The notes: generated by a model not told the origin, from the sequence alone. A DNA stretch of 64,000 bases from Chitinophaga sancti (GCF_034424315.1 NZ_CP139972.1:6332501-6396500), one strand, 5' to 3'. Positions 46,684 to 56,470 are shown, numbered from the stretch's first letter. Made by a program: numbers and translations.

Positions 46684-47580
46684 ATGAAATATAACACCCT
46701 GGGTAAATCGGACCTTCAGATCAGCGAAATCGCGTTTGGATGCATGTCGCTGGGAGAGAACGCCTTAGAGAACACTTTCCTGGTGCACCGTGCGCTGGAA
46801 AAGGGGATCAACTTCTTTGACACCGCAGATCTCTATAACCATGGGGATAATGAAGTTCAACTGGGCCTGGCGCTGAAAGGGAAACGGGATAAGGCCGTGA
46901 TTGCTACCAAGGTGGGTAACCAGTGGAAAGCGGATAAAAGCAGCTGGGATTGGAATCCGTCCAAAGAATACATCCTCAGGTCAGTAGATGAGAGCCTGCG
47001 TCGCCTGGGTACAGACTACATTGACCTGTACCAGCTGCATGGCGGCATGATGGAAGACCCTATTGATGAGACCATTGCGGCTTTTGAGCAATTACAGCAG
47101 GCAGGGAAGATCCGTTATTACGGTATTTCTTCTATTCGCCCGAACGTGATCAGGGAATATATCAAACGGTCCAACATCGTGAGCGTAATGATGCAATACA
47201 GCCTGCTGGACCGCAGACCGGAAGAGAGTTGCCTGGAATTATTAAAATCAAATAATATCGGGGTCTTAGCCAGGGGAGGAGTTGCCAAAGGACTGCTGGC
47301 CGGCAAGCACCCGGAGTCTTACCTGAATTACGATGCGGCCGCTGTGGCAAAAGCAGCACTGGCCATAGCAAATATTTCCGGGAAGGGTCGTACACTGGCC
47401 CAGACCGCCCTGCGCTTTGTACTGCACCAGCCGGCTATTGCCGCGGCTGTAGTGGGTATCAGAACCCAGAATCAGCTGGAAGAAGCGGCTGGTGTGTTCA
47501 CCTCCGCAGCATTGACACCACAGGAGATCAATGCATTGCAACAGGCCATCCAACCCAGTTTCTACGATCAGCACAGGTAA
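46684..47580 (+). CDS. aldo/keto reductase
   Basis: A 298-aa TIM-barrel oxidoreductase. The catalytic tetrad is visible: Asp and Tyr in FFDTADLYNHG, Lys in IATKVG, and His in LYQLHGG. The C-terminal NADPH-binding region has VVGIRTQNQLEEAA. It reduces aldehydes or ketones with NADPH; the physiological substrate is unknown. The start ATG at 46684 opens directly on the family's usual MKYNTLGKSDLQISEIAFG. It is monocistronic and ends at a long hairpin repeat. Confidence 0.93.
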   Translation: MKYNTLGKSDLQISEIAFGCMSLGENALENTFLVHRALEKGINFFDTADLYNHGDNEVQLGLALKGKRDKAVIATKVGNQWKADKSSWDWNPSKEYILRSVDESLRRLGTDYIDLYQLHGGMMEDPIDETIAAFEQLQQAGKIRYYGISSIRPNVIREYIKRSNIVSVMMQYSLLDRRPEESCLELLKSNNIGVLARGGVAKGLLAGKHPESYLNYDAAAVAKAALAIANISGKGRTLAQTALRFVLHQPAIAAAVVGIRTQNQLEEAAGVFTSAALTPQEINALQQAIQPSFYDQHR

Positions 47581-47696
47581 AAAAAGAACCTGTCTCAAAA
47601 GTGATTTGAAGGCACTGAGAATTTTATTAAAAATTCTCTCCCCAGGTATCTCCGTGAAAAATCCGGGAATCTTCACTTTTGAGACAAGCTCTTTTT
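47581..47696. repeat. long-stem hairpin repeat, copy 2, at a convergent gene junction
   Basis: A 14-bp perfect stem TGTCTCAAAAGTGA (47591-47604) with TCACTTTTGAGACA (47673-47686) is extended outward by AAAAAGA/TCTTTTT after a 3-nt internal loop. It encloses 68 nt. The inner sequence GAAGGCACTGAGAATT at 47608 matches 14 of 16 bases of the element at 25343, and both have CTCC further in. It lies exactly between convergent genes ending at 47580 and 47702. It could terminate transcription from both sides. The terminal CTGTCTCAAAAG resembles ends of some insertion sequences, as I recall them. Confidence 0.72.
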
Positions 47697-47701
47697 AAAA
47701 A

Positions 47702-49270
47702 TTATTTCAATTTCTTCCCTAACCTGTAATCCACCATCCCACTAAATTTCTTTGTATTCATTGGCGTAGCTGACATCCGCAGCATCCCCGCATTACCACC
47801 CGCGGCAAGTCTCGCACTCGTTTTCGTAGGATACACTCCATTCGTCAGGTAATAATTAATGTCATACAGGTTCTCGTCCTTTGTTAAACTACCCCATGGC
47901 GCACTGATATAATCCGCCGCAGAATCAGTCGGAGAAATCCCTGAATAATACCCGCCTGTATGGCCCGCATTTTCAGTAGCGAAGTTAATCGCATACAAAT
48001 CAGCCAGGTATTGCTCTTTACCGGTACTATCATAGTCAGATAGGGTAAAGGTGATAAAACCACAAGGTTTACCATAAGTGGTCGTGCCTACCAGTTGCAC
48101 ATTCATATACGGTTTCAGGTTGTTGAGTGTCATCTCACTGGCAGATGCTGTATTGCCGGATGTAATGAAGAACACATGATCCAGTGCCAGTCCACCCGTA
48201 GCAGACGGGAAGTTCACACTTGCTTCGAGCCCTACCCGGTCCAGGTTAGCCGTCAGCTTATCATTGTACAGGTAATAATACATGGTCTTGCCTGCAGCGC
48301 TGGCCGGTGCAATGGCACTGTCCAGGTATTCTGCCGTCGTTACGGAACCACCTCCATTATACCGAAGGTCCACGATCAGGTTCGTGATACCCGCCGCCTT
48401 AAATTTGGCAAAGAGGGCATCCAGTGCTGTCTTGGTAGGTGAAGCCACCCCTTTGCTGGTATAAGTGCTGGTGAAAGTGTAGAACACAAAATAACCCACT
48501 TTAGCCCCATTGATGGTATAAGTCGTATCAAAGAGTACAGGATTGATATTATAAGTAGCCGTAGCCAGATCATAAGAGGCCGAAGTAGAACTTGTACCTG
48601 ATTTGATCACCTTCAGGGTCACTGATGTAGAATAATACAGGGCATTCAGCACCTTGGTATAATTGCTGCCGGAACTTCCGTCATAGGAAATATTAGTATC
48701 GCCATTGATCGCCGTGATCCTGTCGCCCCGCTGTAACCCGGCCTGACCCGCAGGGGAGTTCTTATCCACATAGAGTACGTACAGGTAGGTGGTCGTCCTG
48801 GTAGCATCAGCGTATACATAAGTCACTTCCATCCCATAATCACCAGAAGTCGCGGCTACTTTTTTCAGTGATCCGGACACCCCATCCTGCAGGGAAGATG
48901 ATAAAGACCCTGTTCTGTCCAGGAAACTATACCTGTCCAGTACAGTAGAACCACTGCCTACAGCATATGCTTTCATCCTTTCCAGCAGGGAATCGGCATT
49001 GGCATAAGTACTGCTCAGCGGGTTCAGGGTAGGTACATTGGAATACCAATAATAGGTAGGCAGACTGGTAGTCGTGCTTCTGCCACCATCTACATAGCTC
49101 ACCTGCATGGTATTATACATCAGGTATTTTAATGAATCCTCGTCGGAGGTGGCGGTGCCGGTAGTCGTGGTAGTTGTGCTCCCGGCTTTACTTTCTTTTT
49201 TACAGGCAGAAAAAAATCCTGCGCACATTGTTCCTGTGATCAGTACGGCCAGCGTAAATCTTTTATTCAT
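47702..49270 (-). CDS. lipoprotein S41-family (C-terminal processing type) peptidase
   Basis: A 522-aa protein. The N-terminal lipobox FFSAC indicates a lipoprotein, followed by a Ser/Thr-rich linker. A PDZ-like region lies at about residues 150-225 (NSPAGQAGLQRGDRITAINGD). The S41 catalytic domain has LIVDLRYNGGG and the serine motif in FITSGNTASASEMTLNNL (about 368-385). S41 enzymes cleave unfolded or tagged proteins; this lipoprotein type in Bacteroidota faces the periplasm or the cell surface. It stands alone, with a hairpin repeat after the stop. Confidence 0.9.
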   Translation of the reverse strand: MNKRFTLAVLITGTMCAGFFSACKKESKAGSTTTTTTGTATSDEDSLKYLMYNTMQVSYVDGGRSTTTSLPTYYWYSNVPTLNPLSSTYANADSLLERMKAYAVGSGSTVLDRYSFLDRTGSLSSSLQDGVSGSLKKVAATSGDYGMEVTYVYADATRTTTYLYVLYVDKNSPAGQAGLQRGDRITAINGDTNISYDGSSGSNYTKVLNALYYSTSVTLKVIKSGTSSTSASYDLATATYNINPVLFDTTYTINGAKVGYFVFYTFTSTYTSKGVASPTKTALDALFAKFKAAGITNLIVDLRYNGGGSVTTAEYLDSAIAPASAAGKTMYYYLYNDKLTANLDRVGLEASVNFPSATGGLALDHVFFITSGNTASASEMTLNNLKPYMNVQLVGTTTYGKPCGFITFTLSDYDSTGKEQYLADLYAINFATENAGHTGGYYSGISPTDSAADYISAPWGSLTKDENLYDINYYLTNGVYPTKTSARLAAGGNAGMLRMSATPMNTKKFSGMVDYRLGKKLK

Positions 49271-49523
49271 GAGATAGGATGGATTTTCAAATCAATTGAT
49301 ACTTATACAATACGACTGTATTGGACTGCCCCGCTGGTTTAAAGTTTACTTTTTAAGGAAAAGTTAATATGCTGCCGAAAAGTCACATTAAAAGCTAAAA
49401 CAATTTAGCCGATCTCTACTCGCCAGTACAGCTATTCTTCCATTTATAAAATAAAGCGTATTTTATCCCGCGAAAACTTATTTTTACGTCCTTTATCATG
49501 CTAAAATTCCAGACACTCTCAAC

Positions 49524-51812
49524 ATGAAAAAACTCATCATTCCGGCCCTTTTGCTGGCATCCTGTTTTGCAAAGGCCCAGACTGTGAACAGCGTCTCCGA
49601 CCCGGTGGAATGGGTCAATCCACTTATGGGAACCGATTCAAAGGGTTCCTTGTCCACTGGTAATACCTATCCGGCTATTGCCTGCCCATGGGGTATGAAT
49701 TTCTGGATGCCGCAGACCGGCAAAATGGGCGACGGATGGGCGTACACCTATCATTCGGACAAACTGCGTGGTTTCAAACAAACCCACCAGCCCAGCCCAT
49801 GGATCAACGATTACGGCCAGTTTGCCATCATGCCGGTGACAAAATCCGTTAAATTCAAGGAAGATGACAGAGCCAGCTGGTTTTCGCACAAAGCGGAAGT
49901 AGCCAAGCCTTATTATTATAGTGTATACCTGGCGGATCACAACGTGACCACAGAAATCACTCCGACTGAGAGAGCTGCCGCTATCCGTTTTACCTATGGT
50001 AAGGAAGACAGTGCTTTCGTAGTGATCGATGCGCTGGACAAAGGTTCTTACATTAAGGTATTGCCTGCAGAGCACAAGATCGTTGGTTATACTACCAAGA
50101 ACAGTGGCGGTGTACCGGCTAATTTCAAAAACTACTTCGTCCTCACCTTCGACAAGCCTTTCACTTATGTCGCTACCTTCAAAAATGGTAACCTGACCAA
50201 AGGTGTTGAAGAAGCAAAGGATAACCACGTAGGTGCCGTAATCGGCTTCGCTACCGTAAAAGGTGAGCAGGTAAACGTGAAAGTGGCTTCTTCCTTCATC
50301 AGCCCTGAACAGGCGCAGTTGAACCTGAACCAGGAAATTGGCAGCAGCACTTTCGAGGCGATCAGAGACAAGGCAAAAGCCGCCTGGAATACAGAAATGA
50401 GCCGTATCAAGGTAGAAGGTGGTACATCTGACCAGACCCGTACTTTCTATTCCTGCCTGTACCGCTCCATGCTGTTCCCGCGTAAATTCTATGAATACGA
50501 CGCAAAAGGTGCAGTGGTGCACTACAGCCCTTATAATGGCCAGGTACTGCCAGGCTATATGTTCACCGACAATGGTTTCTGGGATACTTTCCGTGCCCAG
50601 TTCCCCTTCTTTAACATGATGTATCCTTCTATGAACGCCCACATCATGGAAGGTATGGTGAACGCTTACAAGGAAAGTGGCTGGTTGCCTGAATGGGCGA
50701 GCCCTGGTCACCGCGGTTGTATGATCGGTTCCAACTCTGCTTCCCTGATTGCAGATGCTTACCTGAAAGGAGTAAGAGGTTTCGACATCAATACTGCCTA
50801 CGAAGCGATCATCAAGAACTCCAACAATGAAGGTCCGCTGGAATCGGTAGGACGCAGAGGGGTGAAATACTACAATAAACTGGGTTATGTGCCTTATGAT
50901 GTAAAAATCAATGAGAACACTGCCCGTACACTGGAATACTGTTATGATGACTGGACTATCTGGAAACTGGCAGTAGCCCTGAACCGTCCAAAGGCGGAAA
51001 TCGAGCGTTTTGCAAAGCAGGCACGTAACTACCGCAATGTATTTGATGCTGAAAGCAAATTAATGCGTGGTAAGAATGAGAATGGTAAATTCCAGACTCC
51101 TTTCAACCCTACCAAATGGGGAGATGCATTCACCGAGGGTAACAGCTGGCACTATAGCTGGTCTGTATTCCACGACGTACAGGGCCTGATCAACCTGATG
51201 GGTGGTAAGGAAACCTTTGTAAAGATGCTGGATTCCGTATTCTCTATGCCTCCGGTATTCGACGATAGCTACTATGGTAGCACCATTCATGAAATCCGCG
51301 AAATGCAGATCATGAACTTTGGTCAGTATGCACACGGTAACCAGCCTATCCAGCACATGATTTACCTGTATAACTATGCAGGTACCCCATGGAAATCCCA
51401 GTACTGGCTCAGGGAGGTGATGAACCGCCTGTACTCAGCTACCCCTGATGGTTACTGCGGTGATGAGGATAATGGTCAGACTTCTGCCTGGTATGTATTC
51501 AGTGCACTGGGCTTCTACCCGGTTACACCTGGTGCGCCACAGTATGTAGTAGGTGCGCCGCTGTTTAAGAAAGCAACTGTAAAACTGGAAAATGGTAAGG
51601 AGATCGTGATCAACGCGCCAAGGAACAGTGATGAAAACCGTTATATCAGGTCCGCTACCTTCAATGGTGAGAACCTGACTAATAACTGGCTGGATTACAA
51701 TGCTTTGATGAAAGGTGCAACTATCGACTTCGATATGGATGCTACTCCCAATAAGAGCAGGGGCATCTCTGATAAGGATGTGCCTTATTCTATGACCCAG
51801 GAAGTTAAATAA
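49524..51812 (+). CDS. GH92 alpha-mannosidase, secreted
   Basis: A 762-aa protein with a signal peptide (MKKLIIPALLLASCFAKAQ) and GH92 features. The N-terminal beta-sandwich starts VNPLMGTDSKGSLSTGNTYPA; the catalytic alpha/alpha-barrel contains GNSWHYSWSVFHDVQGL and GDEDNGQTSAWYVFSALGFYP (Asp647 and Asp649 region, the usual catalytic base site). GH92 enzymes are calcium-dependent exo-alpha-mannosidases that act on N-glycan or yeast mannan. The usual GNEPxHH is GNQPIQH here (Gln607), a variant seen in part of the family. The lipobox-like LASC is followed by no typical +1 residues, so secretion is more likely than lipidation, but this is uncertain. It is followed by a strong terminator. Confidence 0.92.
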   Translation: MKKLIIPALLLASCFAKAQTVNSVSDPVEWVNPLMGTDSKGSLSTGNTYPAIACPWGMNFWMPQTGKMGDGWAYTYHSDKLRGFKQTHQPSPWINDYGQFAIMPVTKSVKFKEDDRASWFSHKAEVAKPYYYSVYLADHNVTTEITPTERAAAIRFTYGKEDSAFVVIDALDKGSYIKVLPAEHKIVGYTTKNSGGVPANFKNYFVLTFDKPFTYVATFKNGNLTKGVEEAKDNHVGAVIGFATVKGEQVNVKVASSFISPEQAQLNLNQEIGSSTFEAIRDKAKAAWNTEMSRIKVEGGTSDQTRTFYSCLYRSMLFPRKFYEYDAKGAVVHYSPYNGQVLPGYMFTDNGFWDTFRAQFPFFNMMYPSMNAHIMEGMVNAYKESGWLPEWASPGHRGCMIGSNSASLIADAYLKGVRGFDINTAYEAIIKNSNNEGPLESVGRRGVKYYNKLGYVPYDVKINENTARTLEYCYDDWTIWKLAVALNRPKAEIERFAKQARNYRNVFDAESKLMRGKNENGKFQTPFNPTKWGDAFTEGNSWHYSWSVFHDVQGLINLMGGKETFVKMLDSVFSMPPVFDDSYYGSTIHEIREMQIMNFGQYAHGNQPIQHMIYLYNYAGTPWKSQYWLREVMNRLYSATPDGYCGDEDNGQTSAWYVFSALGFYPVTPGAPQYVVGAPLFKKATVKLENGKEIVINAPRNSDENRYIRSATFNGENLTNNWLDYNALMKGATIDFDMDATPNKSRGISDKDVPYSMTQEVK

Positions 51813-51840
51813 GTTAAAATAATATCATTACAGATAGCAA

Positions 51841-51866
51841 GCCCCCTCGAAAGAGGGGGCTTTTTT
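51841..51866 (+). terminator. terminator of the GH92 gene
   Basis: Perfect 8-bp G+C stem GCCCCCTC (51841-51848) with GAGGGGGC (51853-51860), stable GAAA tetraloop, six T. It lies 28 nt after the stop. Confidence 0.95.
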
Positions 51867-51914
51867 AGTATAAGGCTATAGTGAAGCTTTTATGCCAACT
51901 CATCACAAATACGG

Positions 51915-51998
51915 CACCTCTATATCACTAGTATATCACTTCATTATCCCAAGGATATAGAGGTGATATACTAGCACTCTATAAGTATACTTTTAGAG
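51915..51998. repeat. interlocked inverted repeats and palindrome upstream of the amidase gene
   Basis: Two 12-bp inverted repeats are arranged A-B-A'-B'. A is CACCTCTATATC (51915-51926) with A' GATATAGAGGTG (51954-51965). B is CTAGTATATCAC (51928-51939) with B' GTGATATACTAG (51963-51974). A' and B' share three bases, so the stems are mutually exclusive or form a pseudoknot. A near-perfect 22-nt palindrome centred on AAGTATACTT follows at 51977-51998. The amidase starts at 52082. This looks like an operator cluster or an RNA switch; which one is unknown. Confidence 0.7.
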
Positions 51999-52081
51999 AT
52001 GTATTAGCATAAGGTTCGGGCTATCGTCGGAACCTCATCAGAATAGGAGAACGTGGTATTTAAATTGTATGTTTGTTAGCT

Positions 52082-52876
52082 ATGAAACAGGTCAGACTAT
52101 TACTCTGCTTAGCCCTACCGGCTATCTTATTCAGCTGCGCACATGCCCCCTACAGTACTACCAATAAGGTGTACCGCAAGCAGGCTACATCTTATGCCCG
52201 TACCCTGCGCGCAGAACCTGGCGGGCAATGGATTGGTACTACCAATTTCAACATGCGTAAGCCCAATTACGTGATCATTCACCATACAGCCCAGGGCACC
52301 TGCGACAGTACCTTCAGAACTTTTACCCTGACCCGTACCAATGTAAGCGCCCACTATGTGATCTGTAAAGATGGTACCGTGGTACAAATGCTCAACGATT
52401 ACCTCCGGGCATGGCATGCCGGCCTGTCTAAATGGGGCAATGTGACGGATATGAACTCCTGTTCCATTGGTATTGAACTGGATAACAATGGATATATGCC
52501 CTTTCAGCCCCGGCAGATCAATAGCCTGATGGTTTTACTGGACACCCTGAAACACCGGTATAATATTCCTGCGGCGAACTTTATCGGCCATGGCGATATT
52601 GCTCCTGCCCGCAAAAATGACCCCAACCGGTATTTCCCCTGGCAGCAACTGGCCGAAAAAGGCTTTGGCCTCTGGTACGATACCACCCATGTGACCCTGC
52701 CGGCAGATTTCAATACAAAACAGGCACTGCGCCTCTTTGGCTATGATGTAAAGGATACCAGCGCCGCAATTATTGCATTTAAAAGGCATTTTGTTCCGGC
52801 AGACTCATTAACCGGCATTAAACTGGATGAAGGAGAGAAGAAGATCCTCTATAATCTCATGCAAAAAAGTGAATAA
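52082..52876 (+). CDS. lipoprotein N-acetylmuramoyl-L-alanine amidase (amidase_2/AmpD fold)
   Basis: A 264-aa protein with a lipobox LFSC (Cys19). The amidase_2 domain has zinc ligands and surroundings YVIIHHTAQGT (His67/68), WHAG (His112) and GHGDIAPARKNDPNRYFPW (last ligand and catalytic region). It cleaves the bond between N-acetylmuramic acid and the stem peptide in peptidoglycan. The ATG at 52082 is preferred over an in-frame TTG at 52073, because it opens directly on the signal peptide MKQVRLLLCLALPAILFSC. It lies behind an unusual cluster of inverted repeats and is monocistronic. Confidence 0.92.
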   Translation: MKQVRLLLCLALPAILFSCAHAPYSTTNKVYRKQATSYARTLRAEPGGQWIGTTNFNMRKPNYVIIHHTAQGTCDSTFRTFTLTRTNVSAHYVICKDGTVVQMLNDYLRAWHAGLSKWGNVTDMNSCSIGIELDNNGYMPFQPRQINSLMVLLDTLKHRYNIPAANFIGHGDIAPARKNDPNRYFPWQQLAEKGFGLWYDTTHVTLPADFNTKQALRLFGYDVKDTSAAIIAFKRHFVPADSLTGIKLDEGEKKILYNLMQKSE

Positions 52877-53255
52877 AGACCTGGAAACGGTCATCAGTAG
52901 CTGTTCCTGTTTATTTTTCTTTATATCGGCTGCTATAGCCAGGAAAGGTGATGCCCTTTGCCTTAAAACAAGACTGCATGCTCCCTTGGGGAATTCCCGC
53001 TTTTAGGAAGCCCGTAATCCCTCTAAAGTGTCAAATCTTACAAAAATATTAACAACTTAGTCTATAATACTTGTAGGATAATAAAATCCTTCTTAATTTT
53101 ACCCTGTATTTAACAATCGCCGCTTAATGTCTGTATAAGTAGTAGAATATTCCTACTCATCATAATTAAATCAACGCAATTGTGAGTCATGTCAATTGCT
53201 GGTCCAGAACCGGCCTGGCGTTGCCATGGTCATTAATTACCCGAAATCTGATATA
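52877..53255. other. 379-bp intergenic region before the SusC-like gene
   Basis: AT-rich and without a convincing reading frame, RNA gene or strong terminator. It presumably contains the promoter of the SusC/SusD pair, but I find no close match to TTG/TAnnTTTG with correct spacing. The frame of the SusC gene remains open back to 53196; that stretch does not look like signal peptide. Confidence 0.5.
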
Positions 53256-56200
53256 ATGCACAACCAACTACTCAAAATCGCCGGTATGATACTGGCTCTC
53301 CTCCTCACATTTCAATGGGGGCAGGCGCAGGATACCCGGATTACAGGGGTGGTCACATCCCGTACTGATGCTACACCTATTCCCGGTGCTATTGTCACTG
53401 TAAAAGGCAGCAGCCATGGTACACAAACTGATGCGGACGGTAAGTATTCGATCACCGTATCACCAAAAGATACGCTCCGCATCTCCTTTATTGGTTTCGC
53501 TACTGTTGAGCAGGTCGTTGGCGCCGGCCATACCCTGAACGTGGCCCTGGAAAATAATGAAAGCAAACTCCAGGAAGTAGTGGTAACAGCCCTCGGCATC
53601 AGCCGTGAAAAGCGTTCCCTGGGTTATGCCGTACAGGAACTAAAAACCAAAGATATTGCCGAAGCCCGCGAGTCAAACGTGGTGAACGCACTGACTGGCA
53701 AGATTGCCGGTGTAACCGTAACGAGCAGCCAGGGTAGTATGGGTTCTTCCCGTATCGTGGTGAGAGGAGAAAGCTCCATCGGTGGTTATAACCAACCTTT
53801 ATTTATTGTAGATGGTATTCCATTGGATAATAGGCAGCTGGGTGTAGGTACAGGCCGTGACTTTGCAAACGCTATTGCCGATCTGAACTCAGATGATATT
53901 GAATCACTCAACGTACTGAAAGGACCGAACGCTGCTGCGTTGTACGGTTCCCGTGCTTCTGCAGGCGTACTCGTCATTAAAACCAAAACGGGTAAAGGTA
54001 TCAAAGGTTATGGCGTAACGTTAAACAGCAGCGCTACTTTCGATAACCTGCTGGTACTACCTAAATATCAGAACAGCTATGGACAGGGTTCCGCTGGCCA
54101 GTTCTCCTATGTAGATGGTAAAGGAGGTGGAATCAATGATGGTGATGATGAAAGCTGGGGTCCGAAAATGGATGGCCGCCTGATCCCACAGTTCTTTTCC
54201 AATGGGGTGGCAGTGCCTTTCGTAGCGCATCCAGACAACGTGAAGGATTTCTATCAAACCGGTTATACCCTGAACAATGGTGTTTCAGTAAGCGGTAGCA
54301 ACGAAAAAGTAGATTATCGTTTCTCTTTCAATAATACCAAACAGACTGGTATCATGCCCAACACGGGTATCACCCGCAATTCATTTGCAGTGAATACCAC
54401 TTTCCACCTGACAGATAAGCTCACATTGAGTACTTATGCTAACTACGTAAAAGCCGGTGCAGACAACCTGCCTGGTATTGATGGAAAACGTGCGAACAGC
54501 GTGCCATTACAGTTCACCTGGTTTGGTCGCCAGGTAGATACCCGTTTGCTCAGGAACTATAAAAATGCAGATGGTACTGACTTCAACTGGAACCATAGCT
54601 ACTATAGCAATCCATACTGGATCCAGTATGAAAATACAGTGGGTCAGGCGCGTAACCGTTTCTTTGGAAATGCCCGCCTGAGCTATGCTGTCACTGACTG
54701 GCTCTCTGCCAATTTCCGCATAGGTACCGATACGTATAACGATAAACGTAAGTACAAGATCGCTTACTATACAAATGGTACACCTTACGGTTCTTATACT
54801 GAAGACAGTTATGTGGTGACCGAAACCAACGGAGAATTCACCCTGAATGCAAATAAAAAGCTGAACAGCAACTTTACCATAGATGGTCTGGTAGGTGGTA
54901 ACATCCGTACTAACCAATATGAGAATAACTATCAGCAGGCACCGAGACTGGCAGTGAAAGATGTATATACATTGAATAACTCCCGCGATGCGCTGATCTC
55001 AACAAATGTATTGACCCGCCTGAAAGTATACAGTGGTTTTGCTTCTGCAACATTGTCCTACAAAAACTGGGCATTCCTGAATGCGACCGCACGTAATGAC
55101 TGGTCTTCTACACTGTCTAGCGGCAATAACTCTTACTTCTATCCATCTGTGAATGCCAGCGTGGTACTGACGGATGCGCTGCATATTCAAAGCAAGGTGC
55201 TGACAAACCTGAAAGTAAGAGGTGGCTGGGCAATGGTAGGTAAGGATACCGATCCTTATCAGCTGATCAATACTTATCCATTCAGCCAGCCATTCGGTAG
55301 TGCACCAATGCTGACTGTGAGTGATATCTACCTGGTAAAGAACCTGAAACCTGAAATTACACATGCTACAGAAATCGGTGTGGAAGCAGGTTTCCTGAAA
55401 GATCGTATCCATGCTGATGTGACTTATTATTCTTCTACCGGTTACAACCAGATCCTGCCGGCAGACGTAAGTGCGAGTACCGGTGAGCTGAAAAAGATCC
55501 TGAACACTGGTGAGATCAACAACCATGGTGTGGAAGTGATGCTGGGAGGTACACCAATCACCACTCCTTCCGGTTTCCGCTGGGATGTAAATATCAACTA
55601 CGCAAAGAATATCTCTAAAGTAATAGCGCTCGACGAAGAAGGTTTCCTGAACAATTATGTGCTGGGTACTTCCGGCAACATGCAGGTACTGGCTACCAAA
55701 GGTCAGCGTTACGGCGCCCTGTATGGTAAAGCTTACCAGCGTAATGAAAAGGGCGAGATCGTTGTAGCCAATGGTGCACCGGTTGTAGCCGCCGACAAGA
55801 AAATACTAGGTTACTATACCCCAAAATGGACGGGTAGTATCAACAATAATTTCTCTTTCAAAGGCTTCTCTCTTGGATTCCTGATTGATACCCGCCAGGG
55901 TGGTCAGATCTGGTCCGGTACTAACTACACTGGTAATTATACAGGTGTACTGGCGCAGACTATGCCAGGCAGGGACGAGGAGCATGGTGGTATTCCTTAT
56001 TACTATGCAGCCAGTGATCCGAAGACGGCAGTTCGCCTGGAAAACCACAATGCGGCTGCGCCAAATGGAGAAACCGTACATCATGATGGTCTCATCTTTG
56101 ACGGCGTAACTGCTGACGGTAAAAAGAACGAAACCATCCTGGGTGCAGAAAGCTATTACAAAGCGGTATATAACAGTTCTCTCAATGAGAGCAGTGTGTA

Positions 56201-56447
56201 CAGTGCCAGTTTTATCAAGCTGAGAGAGGTGAGAGTTGGTTATGCATTGCCGGCAACATTAACACACAGATGGGGTTTACAGGGTGTGAATCTGACCGTG
56301 ACAGCACGTAACTTATTCTACATCGATAAAAAGGTGCCAAATATTGATCCGGAAACGGCTTTCAATACAGGTAACGGACAGGGGCTGGAAACCTTACAGA
56401 TCCCAACTACGCGTAGCATAGGTGTGAACCTGAAAGTATCCTTCTAA
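53256..56447 (+). CDS. SusC/RagA-family TonB-linked outer-membrane transporter
   Basis: A 1063-aa protein starting MHNQLLKIAGMILALLLTFQ (signal peptide). Then come an N-terminal carboxypeptidase-regulatory-like domain (ITGVVTSRTDATPIPGAIVTVKG), the SusC signature and plug (QEVVVTALGISREKRSLGYAVQEL ... PLFIVDGIPLD) and a 22-strand beta-barrel ending in NLKVSF with a C-terminal Phe. It imports oligosaccharides or other oligomers across the outer membrane, powered by TonB/ExbB/ExbD such as those at 6.8-9.9 kb. The ATG at 53256 is chosen because upstream in-frame residues are not signal-like. It lies 23 nt before its SusD partner. No FecR/sigma or hybrid regulator is adjacent. Confidence 0.95.
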   Translation: MHNQLLKIAGMILALLLTFQWGQAQDTRITGVVTSRTDATPIPGAIVTVKGSSHGTQTDADGKYSITVSPKDTLRISFIGFATVEQVVGAGHTLNVALENNESKLQEVVVTALGISREKRSLGYAVQELKTKDIAEARESNVVNALTGKIAGVTVTSSQGSMGSSRIVVRGESSIGGYNQPLFIVDGIPLDNRQLGVGTGRDFANAIADLNSDDIESLNVLKGPNAAALYGSRASAGVLVIKTKTGKGIKGYGVTLNSSATFDNLLVLPKYQNSYGQGSAGQFSYVDGKGGGINDGDDESWGPKMDGRLIPQFFSNGVAVPFVAHPDNVKDFYQTGYTLNNGVSVSGSNEKVDYRFSFNNTKQTGIMPNTGITRNSFAVNTTFHLTDKLTLSTYANYVKAGADNLPGIDGKRANSVPLQFTWFGRQVDTRLLRNYKNADGTDFNWNHSYYSNPYWIQYENTVGQARNRFFGNARLSYAVTDWLSANFRIGTDTYNDKRKYKIAYYTNGTPYGSYTEDSYVVTETNGEFTLNANKKLNSNFTIDGLVGGNIRTNQYENNYQQAPRLAVKDVYTLNNSRDALISTNVLTRLKVYSGFASATLSYKNWAFLNATARNDWSSTLSSGNNSYFYPSVNASVVLTDALHIQSKVLTNLKVRGGWAMVGKDTDPYQLINTYPFSQPFGSAPMLTVSDIYLVKNLKPEITHATEIGVEAGFLKDRIHADVTYYSSTGYNQILPADVSASTGELKKILNTGEINNHGVEVMLGGTPITTPSGFRWDVNINYAKNISKVIALDEEGFLNNYVLGTSGNMQVLATKGQRYGALYGKAYQRNEKGEIVVANGAPVVAADKKILGYYTPKWTGSINNNFSFKGFSLGFLIDTRQGGQIWSGTNYTGNYTGVLAQTMPGRDEEHGGIPYYYAASDPKTAVRLENHNAAAPNGETVHHDGLIFDGVTADGKKNETILGAESYYKAVYNSSLNESSVYSASFIKLREVRVGYALPATLTHRWGLQGVNLTVTARNLFYIDKKVPNIDPETAFNTGNGQGLETLQIPTTRSIGVNLKVSF

Positions 56448-56470
56448 TTGAACCTTCAAAAAATCAGATC

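Noticed and set aside
53196..53255. Earlier in-frame start for the SusC-like gene
   Set aside because: The residues are not signal-peptide-like; the ATG at 53256 opens directly on a good signal peptide.
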